Below are positions 34,130-43,969 of a stretch of DNA of 64,000 bases, in pieces; within the stretch, counting starts at the first letter, position 1, and the number at the start of each line of letters is the position of its first letter. Origin of the DNA: Prauserella flavalba (lineage in GTDB: Bacteria > Actinomycetota > Actinomycetes > Mycobacteriales > Pseudonocardiaceae). Below the pieces are notes generated by a model. The model saw only the letters and a program-made list of their open reading frames with translations, did not search any database and was not told where the DNA came from. Position numbers and translations under genes: made by a program. Where the stretch lies: positions 50,057 to 114,056 of the forward strand of contig NZ_MASU01000018.1 of the NCBI RefSeq assembly GCF_003202235.1, written 5' to 3'.

Positions 34130-35633
34130 CCTCGTCACGCTCGTCACCGGCGCCGCGCGGGAGTGGCAGGACCGCACGGCGTGGGTGTTCGACGCCACCG
34201 GCGAACGGCTGACGTTCGGCGACGTCGACCGCCGCAGCGGCGAGCTCGCCTCCGCGCTCGCCGCGCTCGGCACGCGGCGGGGCGACCGGGTGGCCGTGAT
34301 GTTGCGCAACCAGCCCGAGTTCCCGTTGCTGTGGCTCGCGCTCGCCAGGATCGGGGCGGTGCTGGTGCCCGTCAACACCAGCTACCGCGAGCTGGACGGA
34401 GAGCACGTGCTCGCCCACTCCGGCGCGCGGTTCGCGGTCACGACCGGGGAGTTCGCCGGCCTCCTCACCACGATCGCACCCCGCACGCCGCTGGAACGCG
34501 TGCTCACGGTCGACGAGCTGCGGCCCGAAGGGGCGCCGAAGCCGGTGCACGCGCCCGAGCTGCCCGTGAACATCCAGTACACGTCGGGCACCACCGGTGC
34601 ACCGAAGGGCTGCGTCCTGCCGCACCGGTACTGGACGACCCTCGCCGAGGGGCTCGTCACCGGGTTCCCGCACCTGAGCGACAACGACGTCCTGCTCACC
34701 GCGCAGCCGTTCCACTACGTCGATCCACAGTGGAACGTCGCGGCGGGGCTCGCGAGCGGCGCGACGCTCGTGGTGCTCGACCGGTTCCACCCCTCGACGT
34801 TCTGGGCGAAGGTGCGCGAGCACGGCGTCACGTGGTTCTACTGCCTCGGCCTGATGCCGACGCTGCTGCTGCGCCAGCCGGAGTCGCCGGAGGACCGCGC
34901 GCACAGGGTGCGGGCGATCAGCGCGTCGGCCATTCCGCGGGAGCTGCACGCCGAGCTGGAGAAGCGCTGGGGCGTGCCGTGGTTCGAGGCGTTCGGCATG
35001 ACCGAGACCGGCGGCGACCTGCGGGTCGGGCCCGCCGACCACGACGAACTGGTGGGCACCGGCTGCATCGGCACGCCGACGCCGGCGCGCGAGGCGATGA
35101 TCGCGGGCGAGGACGGCGAGCCGTTGCCCCGGGGGGAGACCGGCGAGCTGCTGATCCGGGGCGTCGGCCTGATGCACGGCTACCACGACGACCCGGATGC
35201 GACGGCGAGGGCGTTTCGCGGCGGCTGGTTCCGCACCGGCGACCTGGCGTGGATGGACGAGCACGGCAGGGTCTTCTACGCCGGGCGGACCAAGGACATG
35301 ATCCGCCGCAGCGGCGAGAACGTTTCCGCCGACGAGGTGGAGCGGGCGCTGCTGCGGCATCCCTCGGTGCGCTCGGCCGCGGTGCTCCCCGTGCCGGACT
35401 CGTTGCGGGGCGAGGAGATCCGGGCGTACGTCGTCGCCGTCGGCGAGCCTGATCCCGAGTCGCTGGCCGGGTTCTGCGGCGAACGGCTCGCCTACTTCAA
35501 GGTACCCCGCTACTGGTCCTTTGTGGACACGCTGCCCATGACGCCGTCGGAACGGGTGGCCAAGGGCGAGCTGCGCGGGACCGTCGGAGATCTCACCGGC
35601 TCCTACGACCGGGTGGAGCGCACATGGCTGTGA
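34122..35633 (+). CDS. Acyl-CoA ligase (AMP-binding family)
   Basis: A 503-residue adenylate-forming ligase. The ATP loop is IQYTSGTTGAPKG, followed by EAFGMTETGG and RTGDLAWMDEHGRVFYAGRT, then KDMIRRSGENVSADEVERAL. The catalytic lysine lies in SERVAKGEL. The overall pattern is close to the CaiC/crotonobetaine-CoA ligase-like group, but the acid is not known. It starts at GTG 34122, overlapping the hydratase gene by 8 nt, and it overlaps the TetR gene by 10 nt. It makes the CoA thioester that the neighbouring hydratase and perhaps the acyl-CoA dehydrogenase at 36.7-37.8 kb process. Confidence 0.92.
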   Translation: MTDLVTLVTGAAREWQDRTAWVFDATGERLTFGDVDRRSGELASALAALGTRRGDRVAVMLRNQPEFPLLWLALARIGAVLVPVNTSYRELDGEHVLAHSGARFAVTTGEFAGLLTTIAPRTPLERVLTVDELRPEGAPKPVHAPELPVNIQYTSGTTGAPKGCVLPHRYWTTLAEGLVTGFPHLSDNDVLLTAQPFHYVDPQWNVAAGLASGATLVVLDRFHPSTFWAKVREHGVTWFYCLGLMPTLLLRQPESPEDRAHRVRAISASAIPRELHAELEKRWGVPWFEAFGMTETGGDLRVGPADHDELVGTGCIGTPTPAREAMIAGEDGEPLPRGETGELLIRGVGLMHGYHDDPDATARAFRGGWFRTGDLAWMDEHGRVFYAGRTKDMIRRSGENVSADEVERALLRHPSVRSAAVLPVPDSLRGEEIRAYVVAVGEPDPESLAGFCGERLAYFKVPRYWSFVDTLPMTPSERVAKGELRGTVGDLTGSYDRVERTWL

Positions 35634-36226
35634 GCACCGGCGAACGCGTGCGCCGCGCGGCGGTGAAACTGTTCGCCACCAAGGGGTTCCACGGTACCGG
35701 CATCCGCGACCTCGCGCAGGCCGCCAAGCTTTCCTCGGCCAGCCTGTACCACTACATGGGCACCAAGGAGGAGCTGCTCGCCGGGATCATGCGCGACTGC
35801 CTGCGACGTCTGCTCGACGACGCGACAGACGCCGTCGACGGCGTCGCCGACCCGGTCGAGCGGATCCGCAGGCTCGTCACCCTGCACGTCACCGCGCACG
35901 CCCGGCAGCCGAACGAGACGAGGGTGGTGGACGACCACATCGACGTGTTGTCGCCGCGGCTGCGCCGGGAGGTCGTCCAGCTGCGGGACGCCTACGAGCG
36001 GCTGTGGTCCGACACGATCGAGGCAGGCCGGAAAGAAGGGGTCTTCGACACCGGCCAACCCGCCGTCACGCGCATCGCCGTGCTCGACATGTGCAACGGA
36101 GTGGCCCGCTGGTACTCGCCGCGAGGTGCGCTGACGCTGCGTCAGGTGGCCGACCACCACGTCGAGCTCACCCTGCGTGCGCTGGGCGTTCACACCCCCG
36201 CACGCTGTGGTTTGGCGAACTCCTGA
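35624..36226 (+). CDS. TetR family regulator of the hydratase-ligase operon
   Basis: A 200-residue TetR: ERVRRAAVKLFATKGFHGTG, then IRDLAQAAKLSSASLYHYMG, then TKEELLAGIMRDCLRRLLDD, followed by a ligand domain with RVVDDHIDVLSPRLRREVVQ. The C-terminal half resembles KstR2/FadR-like acyl-CoA-sensing TetRs. ATG 35624 overlaps the ligase gene by 10 nt. As the last gene of the operon it probably represses the operon promoter near 33.37 kb, where the ATCG palindrome lies, with an acyl-CoA as inducer. That is inference from context. Confidence 0.9.
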   Translation: MAVSTGERVRRAAVKLFATKGFHGTGIRDLAQAAKLSSASLYHYMGTKEELLAGIMRDCLRRLLDDATDAVDGVADPVERIRRLVTLHVTAHARQPNETRVVDDHIDVLSPRLRREVVQLRDAYERLWSDTIEAGRKEGVFDTGQPAVTRIAVLDMCNGVARWYSPRGALTLRQVADHHVELTLRALGVHTPARCGLANS

Positions 36227-36272
36227 CACCCCCACGCTTGCCCCGGAGCCGCTGCTGAGGGACGCTCGTGGG

Positions 36273-36608
36273 GTGAGTGAGGAAACAATCCAGCTGGAAC
36301 TCGACGACGCGGGTCTCGCTCCGGGGCTTCCGACGCCCTCCGACCCACGGGACCAGGTACAGGACGTGCCCTACCGCCCGGTCGAGTTCCGCGATGACGA
36401 TCTCCCGGCCGCGCTGGAGCGCTGTGCCGGCTGGCTCCGGCAGGCCCAGCAGTGGCTCGGCGAGCCGGTGGACGTGCTCGCAGTCCACCTCGACTACGAC
36501 GAACGGGACGGCTTTCCGTACTACGACCTGAAGATCCTCTGCAACGAGGAGGACCTCGCAGGCGTGCCGCTGGCACTACGGCAGAAGGGCGACACCGTCC
36601 GTTCCTGA
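36273..36608 (+). CDS. Conserved-looking hypothetical protein (111 aa)
   Basis: I do not recognise this protein. It starts at GTG 36273 (VSEETIQLELDDAGLAPGLP) and contains AALERCAGWLRQAQQWLGEP, VDVLAVHLDYDERDGFPYYD and LKILCNEEDLAGVPLALRQK. It is acidic and soluble, with two cysteines and no signal peptide or membrane segment. The codon pattern is that of a real gene. GAGGGAC lies about 10 nt upstream of the GTG. A strong hairpin follows, shared with the convergent acyl-CoA dehydrogenase gene. Confidence 0.72.
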   Translation: MSEETIQLELDDAGLAPGLPTPSDPRDQVQDVPYRPVEFRDDDLPAALERCAGWLRQAQQWLGEPVDVLAVHLDYDERDGFPYYDLKILCNEEDLAGVPLALRQKGDTVRS

Positions 36609-36621
36609 GTAGAACCACCCC

Positions 36622-36660
36622 CGCTGTGGAGGCAGGGCTTCGCGTCCTGCCTCCACAGCG
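36622..36660. terminator. 15-bp stem hairpin between convergent genes
   Basis: CGCTGTGGAGGCAGG (36622-36636) pairs perfectly with CCTGCCTCCACAGCG (36646-36660) across a 9-nt loop. It lies between the hypothetical gene and the end of the acyl-CoA dehydrogenase gene, so it can stop both. Confidence 0.8.
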
Positions 36661-36677
36661 CGAGCTTCCGGGCTTCC

Positions 36678-37847
36678 TCAGCCGAGGGCTCCTCCCAGCT
36701 TCACGTGGCCCTTCAGCAGGTTGCGGGCGATGGTCCTGCGCTGGATCTCGTCGGTGCCCTCATAGATGCGCAGCAGCCGCAGCTCGCGGTACCACCGCTC
36801 GATCGGCAGTTCACGGGTGTAGCCCATGCCGCCGTGGATCTGCAGCACGCGGTCGACGATCTCGTTCGCCTTGACGCCGCCGTAGAGCTTGGCGATGGAC
36901 TGCGCGTGCCGGGAGTCCATTCCGGAGTCCACCTGCCACGCGGCGTGCAGCACCAGCCAGCGCAGTGCCTCGAGCTCCACGCCGGAGTCGGCGATCATCC
37001 ACTGGATCGCCTGCCGGTCGGCGATGGGCGCGCCGAACGTCTCCCTGGTGTTGGCGTGCTCGATGGCCATCGACAGCAGCCGCTCGCACGAGCCGATCGC
37101 GCGGGCGGGCAGCAGGTAACGACCGCGGCCGATCCACTGCATGGCGAGGTTGAAGCCCTGGCCGAGCTCGCCGAGGATCTGGCTCTCCGGCACGCGGACG
37201 TCCTCGAAGACCAGCGCCGCGGGACCCCATTCGCCCATCGTGTCGATGTATTCGGAGCGCCACCCCATCTCGCGGTCGACGAGGAAGCACGTCACCCCGC
37301 CGTTAGCACCCTTCTCGGGGTCGGTGATGGCGAAGACCATCGTGAAGTCGGCCTCGTTGCCGCCGGTGATGAACGTCTTCTCGCCGTTGATGACCCAGTC
37401 GGCGCCGTCCTTGCGCGCGGTGGTCCGGATCGCCTTCGCGTCAGAGCCCGCGCCCGGCTCGGTGATGGCGAAGCAGGACTTGCGCTTGCCCTCGATGGTC
37501 GGCAGCAGGTAGCGCTGCTGCTGTTCCTCGTTGGCGTAGAACAGGATGTTGTCGGCCGCGCCGCCGAAGCGGAAAGGCACGAACGAGCGGCCGAGCTCGG
37601 CCTCCAGCAGCGCCGTCATCACCGCGGAGAGGCCCATGCCGCCGTACTCCTCGGGGGTCTGGACGCCCCAGAAGCCGGAGTCGCGGGCCTTGAGCTGGAG
37701 CTCCTCCAGCTCGTCGGCGGGCAGGCCGGGCTGCCCGGCACGCTCCCTGCGCAGCACCTCCTGCTCCAGCGGGATCAGCTCCCGCTGCACAAAGGTCCGC
37801 ACCCAGTCACGAATCTCTCGCTCCTCGACGCTGAGACTGAAATCCAT
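36678..37847 (-). CDS. Acyl-CoA dehydrogenase
   Basis: A 389-residue flavoprotein. ITEPGAGSDAKAI and FITGGNEADFTMVF bind the flavin, GRGRYLLPARAIGSCERLLS is in the helical domain, and YGGVKANEIVDRVLQIHGGM precedes a terminal IYEGTDEIQRRTIARNLL. It catalyses alpha,beta-dehydrogenation of an acyl-CoA. The catalytic base is probably the Glu of YEGTDEI. ATG 37847 lies about 8 nt after a GAGGGAG-type site. A perfect palindrome CTAAGC-GGTT-GCTTAG lies 21 nt upstream and suggests TetR control. It lies tail to tail with the hydratase-ligase-TetR region and could act in the same pathway. Confidence 0.94.
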   Translation of the reverse strand: MDFSLSVEEREIRDWVRTFVQRELIPLEQEVLRRERAGQPGLPADELEELQLKARDSGFWGVQTPEEYGGMGLSAVMTALLEAELGRSFVPFRFGGAADNILFYANEEQQQRYLLPTIEGKRKSCFAITEPGAGSDAKAIRTTARKDGADWVINGEKTFITGGNEADFTMVFAITDPEKGANGGVTCFLVDREMGWRSEYIDTMGEWGPAALVFEDVRVPESQILGELGQGFNLAMQWIGRGRYLLPARAIGSCERLLSMAIEHANTRETFGAPIADRQAIQWMIADSGVELEALRWLVLHAAWQVDSGMDSRHAQSIAKLYGGVKANEIVDRVLQIHGGMGYTRELPIERWYRELRLLRIYEGTDEIQRRTIARNLLKGHVKLGGALG

Positions 37848-37867
37848 CGCCGCCGACTCCCTCGTTA

Positions 37868-37883
37868 CTAAGCGGTTGCTTAG
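37868..37883. promoter_or_regulatory. Perfect palindrome CTAAGC-GGTT-GCTTAG upstream of acyl-CoA dehydrogenase
   Basis: A 6-4-6 palindrome of TetR-operator size in the promoter region of the minus-strand acyl-CoA dehydrogenase gene. It resembles operators of fatty-acid-related TetR regulators in outline only. No regulator is divergent to it. Confidence 0.55.
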
Positions 37884-37944
37884 GGACCAAGGTAACGCAC
37901 GATCGGCCTGGCGACACCTGCCGGGCGCCCCGTAGATTCGCCCT

Positions 37945-38649
37945 GTGATCGACTGCGCGGTGTGGTGGGCGGCCCCGCTCGCCGAGAGCGGCGAGCACCT
38001 GGCGCTGCTCGCACCGGCCGAGCGCGAGCGGCACGCCGCCTACCGCCGGGACGAGGACAAACGCCGGTTCCTGACGGGCAGGGTGCTCGCCAAGACCGTC
38101 GCCGCCGAGCACCTCGGGATCGCGCCGGCCGAGGTGGAGTTCGACGCGACGTGCGACGACTGTGGCAGGCAGCACGGCCCGCCGCGCGTTCCGGGCGCGA
38201 AGCTGGCGCTGTCGATCTCCCATTCGGGCGAGCGGATCGGCGTCGCGCTCACCGGCGGCGCCGCCGTGGGCCTCGACGTCGAGACCGCGACGAGAAAGGC
38301 CGACGACGCGCTGCTGGGCTACGCGCTCAACGACACCGAGCGCGCCGCGCTCGAGGGCCTGTCCGAGCAGGAGCGGGCCGACGCGTTCTTCCGGTACTGG
38401 ACGCGCAAGGAGGCCGTCATGAAGGCCACCGGGCGTGGCCTTCGGATCCCGCTGACGAGCCTCACGATGGCCCCGCCCGGGGAGCCCGCGCGGCTGACGG
38501 GCTCGGCCGACCCCGCGCTGTCCCCCGCGCACACCCGCATGGCCGACCTCGACCCCGGCGACGGCTACCGCGCCGCCGTGGCCGTACTGACGGAACTGAC
38601 GGGCGAGGAGATGGACGTCACGCAGCGCTGGTGGTCTCCAGGCCGCTGA
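37945..38649 (+). CDS. 4'-Phosphopantetheinyl transferase (Sfp type)
   Basis: A 234-residue Sfp-type transferase. Magnesium/CoA-binding motifs are VGLDVE and FFRYWTRKEAVMKATGRGL; SISHSGERIGVALTGG precedes them. It converts apo carrier proteins of NRPS/PKS to holo form with CoA. GTG 37945 has TAGATT (37933-37938) 6 nt upstream, hence leaderless. The next gene is an isochorismate synthase, which suggests a catecholate/salicylate siderophore, but no NRPS or aryl acid ligase is visible, so the two may serve a cluster elsewhere. Confidence 0.93.
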   Translation: MIDCAVWWAAPLAESGEHLALLAPAERERHAAYRRDEDKRRFLTGRVLAKTVAAEHLGIAPAEVEFDATCDDCGRQHGPPRVPGAKLALSISHSGERIGVALTGGAAVGLDVETATRKADDALLGYALNDTERAALEGLSEQERADAFFRYWTRKEAVMKATGRGLRIPLTSLTMAPPGEPARLTGSADPALSPAHTRMADLDPGDGYRAAVAVLTELTGEEMDVTQRWWSPGR

Positions 38650-38670
38650 ACCGGCGGAGAATGGGTCGAT

Positions 38671-39825
38671 ATGGACGCCGCGCGACTGCTCGAGGACTAC
38701 GCGCGAGGAGACTTCTTCCTCGCCACGGCGCACCGCACGATCCTCGGCTCCGGCGCGGCCACCGAGCTGACCGGTACCGACGAGGCCCGGCTCGCCGAGC
38801 GCGTGCGCAGGGCGCTGGGCGACGCGCCCACCCCGATCGCCGCGGGTGTGCTCCCGTTCGACAGCGCCGCCGATGGCGGCACCCCGGCCCGGCTCGTGAT
38901 CCCGGAGGGCGTGCGCTTCGCGGGCAGACCGCACCCCGCCGTCGACCGCCTCCCCCGCAGGCACGTCGGCCTTCCCGAACGGGTCACCCCCGTTCCCGAG
39001 GGACGACGGCACGCCGAGGCGGTGGCCGACGCGGTGCGGAGGCTCGGCGAGCGGGGCCTGCGCAAGGTGGTGCTCGCGCGGGCCCTCGACCTGGAGTTCG
39101 CCGAGCCGGTGCGGCCGGAGGCGATCCTGCACAACCTGGTCAAGGACAACGACCGCGGCTACACGTTCGCGGCCGGCCTGCCCGGCGGGCGGACGCTCGT
39201 GGGTTCGAGCCCCGAGCTGCTGCTGTCGCGCCAGGGCGACCGCGTGGTGTCGCACCCGCACGCGGGGTCGATGCCGCGCTCGGCCGACCCGGTGACCGAC
39301 CGGCAGAACGGCGAGGCGCTGCTGGCCTCGCGCAAGGACCACATCGAGCACGCGGTGCTGGCCGAGGCCGTGGCGGAGGCGCTGAGGCCGTTCTGCCGCA
39401 AGCTGGACGCACCGGAGAAGCCGGAGCTGGTGTCGACACCGACGATGTGGCACCTGGGCACGACGATCACGGGTGAGCTGGCCGACCGGGACGTGACAGC
39501 GCTGCACCTCGCGGCGGCGCTGCATCCGACGCCCGCCATCTGCGGAACGCCGACCGAGTCGGCGCGGGAGCTGGTGACGGAGCTGGAGCCGTTCGAGCGC
39601 GGGTACTACGCGGGCGCGGTCGGCTGGGTGGACGCCGAGGGCGACGGGGAATGGGCGGTGACGATCCGCTGCGCCGAGGTCGCTGAGCGGTCGCTGCGGC
39701 TGTACGCGGGGGGCGGGATCGTTCCTGAGTCGGACCCGGGGGCGGAGCTGGACGAGACGTCCGCGAAGTTCGCCACCCTGGCCGAGGCCATGGGGCTACC
39801 GCGTGGGTGGCTGGCCGAGTTCTGA
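38671..39825 (+). CDS. Isochorismate synthase
   Basis: A 384-residue chorismate-utilising enzyme. It has RKVVLARALDLEF, FLVGSSPELLLSRQGDRVVS-like phrasing with PHAGSMPRS, then STPTMWHLGTTITGEL, LHPTPAICGTPTESA and LYAGGGIVPESDPGAELDET. These match the DhbC/EntC/MenF group; the pattern and the neighbouring phosphopantetheinyl transferase favour a siderophore-type isochorismate synthase over menaquinone MenF. CGGAGA lies about 9 nt before ATG 38671, 22 nt after the preceding stop. It ends at a hairpin that contains its stop codon. Confidence 0.9.
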   Translation: MDAARLLEDYARGDFFLATAHRTILGSGAATELTGTDEARLAERVRRALGDAPTPIAAGVLPFDSAADGGTPARLVIPEGVRFAGRPHPAVDRLPRRHVGLPERVTPVPEGRRHAEAVADAVRRLGERGLRKVVLARALDLEFAEPVRPEAILHNLVKDNDRGYTFAAGLPGGRTLVGSSPELLLSRQGDRVVSHPHAGSMPRSADPVTDRQNGEALLASRKDHIEHAVLAEAVAEALRPFCRKLDAPEKPELVSTPTMWHLGTTITGELADRDVTALHLAAALHPTPAICGTPTESARELVTELEPFERGYYAGAVGWVDAEGDGEWAVTIRCAEVAERSLRLYAGGGIVPESDPGAELDETSAKFATLAEAMGLPRGWLAEF

Positions 39826-39843
39826 CCCGGCCGGCCACCCACG
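39802..39843. terminator. Hairpin spanning the isochorismate synthase stop
   Basis: CGTGGGTGGCTGGCC (39802-39816) pairs with GGCCGGCCACCCACG (39829-39843) with a single G-T wobble. The TGA (39823-39825) lies in the loop. It sits between convergent genes. Confidence 0.7.
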
Positions 39844-39865
39844 TCGGATGAGCAGCCCGGAGAAG

Positions 39866-40177
39866 CTACTTGAGCGCGTTGATGAGGGCTTCGCGCTGCC
39901 GCTCGCCGAGGCCGGCGGCCCGGCGGTCCGGGTCGATGCCTGCCTGCTCGAGCAGCGCGGCCACCTTGACGGTGCCCAGGCCCGGCACGGCCTTCAGCAG
40001 CTGCGTGACCTTGGTCTTGCCGACCGTCTTGTCTTCCTTCGCCCGGTTCAGCACCTTGTCGATGCTCTCCTTGCCGGACTTGATCGACGCGAGCAGCTCC
40101 GAGCGCGCCTTGCGAGCCTCGGCCGCCTTGGCCAGGGCTTCCGCCCGCTGTTCCGGGGTCAACGTAGGCAAAGCCAA
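39866..40177 (-). CDS. mihF: Integration host factor, actinobacterial type (mIHF)
   Basis: A 103-residue basic protein: ALPTLTPEQRAEALAKAAEA, then RKARSELLASIKSGKESIDK, then KTKVTQLLKAVPGLGTVKVA, then LLEQAGIDPDRRAAGLGERQ. This is the mIHF family, an essential DNA-bending nucleoid protein with a helix-two-turn-helix. The family N-terminus ALPTLTPEQR and AAAGGA 8 nt upstream fix the start at TTG 40177, although longer frames are open upstream. In many actinomycetes gmk follows; here an isochorismate synthase gene is the convergent neighbour, so the usual context is broken. Confidence 0.93.
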   Translation of the reverse strand: MALPTLTPEQRAEALAKAAEARKARSELLASIKSGKESIDKVLNRAKEDKTVGKTKVTQLLKAVPGLGTVKVAALLEQAGIDPDRRAAGLGERQREALINALK

Positions 40178-40493
40178 CGTACTAATCCTTTCTTCTCGGG
40201 TGCCGCGTGAGAGCGGCGACAACCCGGGTCCCCAGGTGCTTGCCCGAGCAAGCGCTGGCCAGGCCGTCACTTACCACGGGCCCCAGTAAACGCCAAGAGG
40301 ACCGCGACCGCGAAATCGACACGCAATGTCCCCTCAACCGGGTCATGCAGGTCAGGGGGCCACTACCGCGGTGAAGGGGCCCAGTGCTCGTGCGTAACGG
40401 TTGTGCACTCAGCACATGCCGATGCCACTTTTCCCGCACTAGGCTCGCGCGTAATCCAGTTCACAGTCGAACGGACCCGCGGGAGAGAACACG
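40178..40493. other. Intergenic region between mihF and the fadD-type gene
   Basis: These 316 bases hold no supportable gene. They contain the palindrome GCTTGC-CCGA-GCAAGC at 40238-40253 in the mihF leader/promoter. On the fadD side is a TAGGCT -10 candidate near 40441-40446, about 50 nt before ATG 40494. Confidence 0.55.
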
Positions 40494-42116
<1,623 letters not shown>

Positions 42117-42126
42117 CGCCGACGCG

Positions 42127-42176
42127 CCCCCAAGGCCACCTTTGTTGCGCCCAGCGCAACAAAGGTGGCCTTGGGG
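42127..42176 (+). terminator. AAGGCCACCTT-type hairpin after the fadD-type gene
   Basis: CCCCCAAGGCCACCTTTGTT pairs with AACAAAGGTGGCCTTGGGG around a GCGCCCAGCGC centre. It is nearly identical to the hairpin at 8620-8670. It lies between two genes in the same orientation, so it should separate fadD from the thioesterase gene. Confidence 0.78.
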
Positions 42177-42231
42177 AGCGTTACCCCTGAGGTAATCGAC
42201 TTCGCGTTCCCGGCGCGAAAGGGTGGACGGC

Positions 42232-42630
42232 ATGGACGCTGAGGGCACCGAGTTGTTCCACAAGACCATGCCGTTCACCGAGCGCCTCGGCGTCGAGGTG
42301 CTCGAACAAGCCAAGGAGCTCGTGCGCAGCCGCATCGCGTGGGACCCGACGCTGTGCACGCTCGGGGACACGATGCACGGCGGCGTGCTCATGTCGCTGG
42401 CCGACTCCACCGCCGCCGTCTGCGCGTTCCTCAACCTGCCGGAGGGCGCGTCGGGCACCACGACGATCGAGTCGCGCACGAGCTTCCTGCGCCCGGTCCG
42501 CGGCGGCCACGCCACCGCGTCGGCGAGCCCGCTGCACGTCGGGCGCAGGGTGATCGTGGTGGAGACCGAGATCCACGACGACGACGGCCGCCTCGTCGCC
42601 AAGGTCACCCAGACTCAGGCCGTGATCTGA
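42232..42630 (+). CDS. PaaI-type hotdog thioesterase
   Basis: A 132-residue hotdog protein: FTERLGVEVLEQAKELVRSR, then GDTMHGGVLMSLADSTAAVC, then TTTIESRTSFLRPVRGGHAT. The HGGVLMSLAD motif is the PaaI/DUF4442-type active-site loop. It should hydrolyse an acyl- or aroyl-CoA; the actual thioester is unknown. AAAGGGTGG lies about 6 nt before ATG 42232; an ATG three codons upstream is possible. It sits next to an acyl-CoA ligase but has its own start behind the terminator hairpin. Confidence 0.9.
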   Translation: MDAEGTELFHKTMPFTERLGVEVLEQAKELVRSRIAWDPTLCTLGDTMHGGVLMSLADSTAAVCAFLNLPEGASGTTTIESRTSFLRPVRGGHATASASPLHVGRRVIVVETEIHDDDGRLVAKVTQTQAVI

Positions 42631-42682
42631 TCGGACGAAAGCGGTTTACACACCATCAAGGCAAAGACGAAAATCCTTTGCC

Positions 42683-43888
42683 ATGCGTGGACGTCTCTGC
42701 ACGGTCGTACTGGCGGTCATCGTGGCTTCCACGGTCGCCCAGCCTCCGGCGCTGGCCCAGGAGGATGAACAGATCGACTACCACGGCTGGAGCGGCGCCC
42801 ACGGCTTCGCCGGCGAGCTTTCCGGCGTCGAGGCCGGCGAGGACGGCCTGCGGATCGGCACGCCCGCCGGCGTCGACGGCGCCTACGAGTACGGGCGCTG
42901 GACCTCGCCGGCGCACGCGCCCGGCTTCGACGCGAGCGAGCTGATCGCCTCCTGGACCGCCGACACCCCGGCGAGGACGTGGCTGCGGGTCGAGGCCAGG
43001 GCGCGAACGGCGTCGGGCGCCGACACGGCCTGGTACGTCCTCGGCAAATGGGCACACGGCGACGCCGACCTCCAGCGCACGTCGGTGCCGGGACAGGACG
43101 ACGCGCATGCGAGCGTCAACGTCGACACCGTCGTCGCCAAGCCCGGCGTGCGACTGCGGTCCTACCAGCTCAGGGTCAGCCTCTACCGCGAGCGCGGCAG
43201 CTCGGCCACGCCCGTGCTGCGCACGGCGGGGGCGATGACGTCGCTCGTGCCCGACCGCTTCGAGGTCCCGGTCTCGAAGCCGGGCCGCGCCCGCGGCATC
43301 GAGCTGCCCGTGCCCCGCTACGCCCAGAACGTGCACCGCGGCAACTACCCCGAGTACGGCGGAGGCGGCGAGAACTGGTGCAGCCCCACCTCCACCGCGA
43401 TGGTGCTGGAGTTCTGGGGCAAGGGACCCGGCGAGCAGGAGCTGTCGTGGCTCCCGGAGGACTACCCCGACCGCCCCGTCGCGCACGCCGCGCGCTTCAC
43501 CTACGACTACGCCTACGAGGGCACCGGCAACTGGCCGTTCAACACCGCCTACGCCGGGCACTACGGACTGAAGGGCCACGTCACGCGGCTGCACTCGCTG
43601 ACCGAGCTGGAGGACTACATCGCCCGCGGCATCCCCGTGATCACGTCGCAGTCGTTCCTCGCGAGCGAGCTCGACGGCGCCGGGTACGGCACGGCGGGCC
43701 ACATCATGGTGGTCACCGGGTTCACCGAGGACGGTGACGTGATCGTCAACGACCCCGCGGCCGACGGCGTGCGCAGGGTCTACGACCGCGCGCAGTTCGA
43801 GACGATCTGGCAGCGCACCCAGCGCCACGACGCCGAGGGCGACGTCGCGAGCGGACCCGGCGGCATCGTCTACCTCATCACGCCGTGA
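42683..43888 (+). CDS. Secreted C39-like cysteine peptidase
   Basis: A 401-residue exported protein with a Sec signal (MRGRLCTVVLAVIVASTVAQ, cleavage near ALA-QE). The N-terminal half is a beta-rich region (YEYGRWTSPAHAPGFDASEL). The C-terminal papain-like C39_2 domain has catalytic Cys in NWCSPTSTAMVLEFWG, His in GTAGHIMVVTGF and the acid position in VIVNDPAADGVRRV. It is likely an extracellular peptidase or peptide amidase; the substrate is unknown. No strong ribosome site is seen before ATG 42683. A weak 7-bp hairpin (CATGCGC/GCGCATG, 43891-43916) follows the stop. Confidence 0.88.
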   Translation: MRGRLCTVVLAVIVASTVAQPPALAQEDEQIDYHGWSGAHGFAGELSGVEAGEDGLRIGTPAGVDGAYEYGRWTSPAHAPGFDASELIASWTADTPARTWLRVEARARTASGADTAWYVLGKWAHGDADLQRTSVPGQDDAHASVNVDTVVAKPGVRLRSYQLRVSLYRERGSSATPVLRTAGAMTSLVPDRFEVPVSKPGRARGIELPVPRYAQNVHRGNYPEYGGGGENWCSPTSTAMVLEFWGKGPGEQELSWLPEDYPDRPVAHAARFTYDYAYEGTGNWPFNTAYAGHYGLKGHVTRLHSLTELEDYIARGIPVITSQSFLASELDGAGYGTAGHIMVVTGFTEDGDVIVNDPAADGVRRVYDRAQFETIWQRTQRHDAEGDVASGPGGIVYLITP

Positions 43889-43969
43889 CCCATGCGCGTG
43901 TCGCGATGAGCGCATGACCCGTGGCAAGCTGCGGCCCTGGGCAACGTCGCCGGAAAGGACGGGGAACCA

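Noticed and set aside
37868..37883. KstR or KstR2 box at the acyl-CoA dehydrogenase
   Set aside because: CTAAGCGGTTGCTTAG lacks AAC-N2-GTT and CAAG-N2-CTTG symmetry, so it belongs to another regulator.
30403..39825. A complete siderophore or antibiotic biosynthetic cluster
   Set aside because: Only a PPTase and isochorismate synthase are present. No NRPS, PKS or aryl-AMP ligase clearly tied to them is visible.
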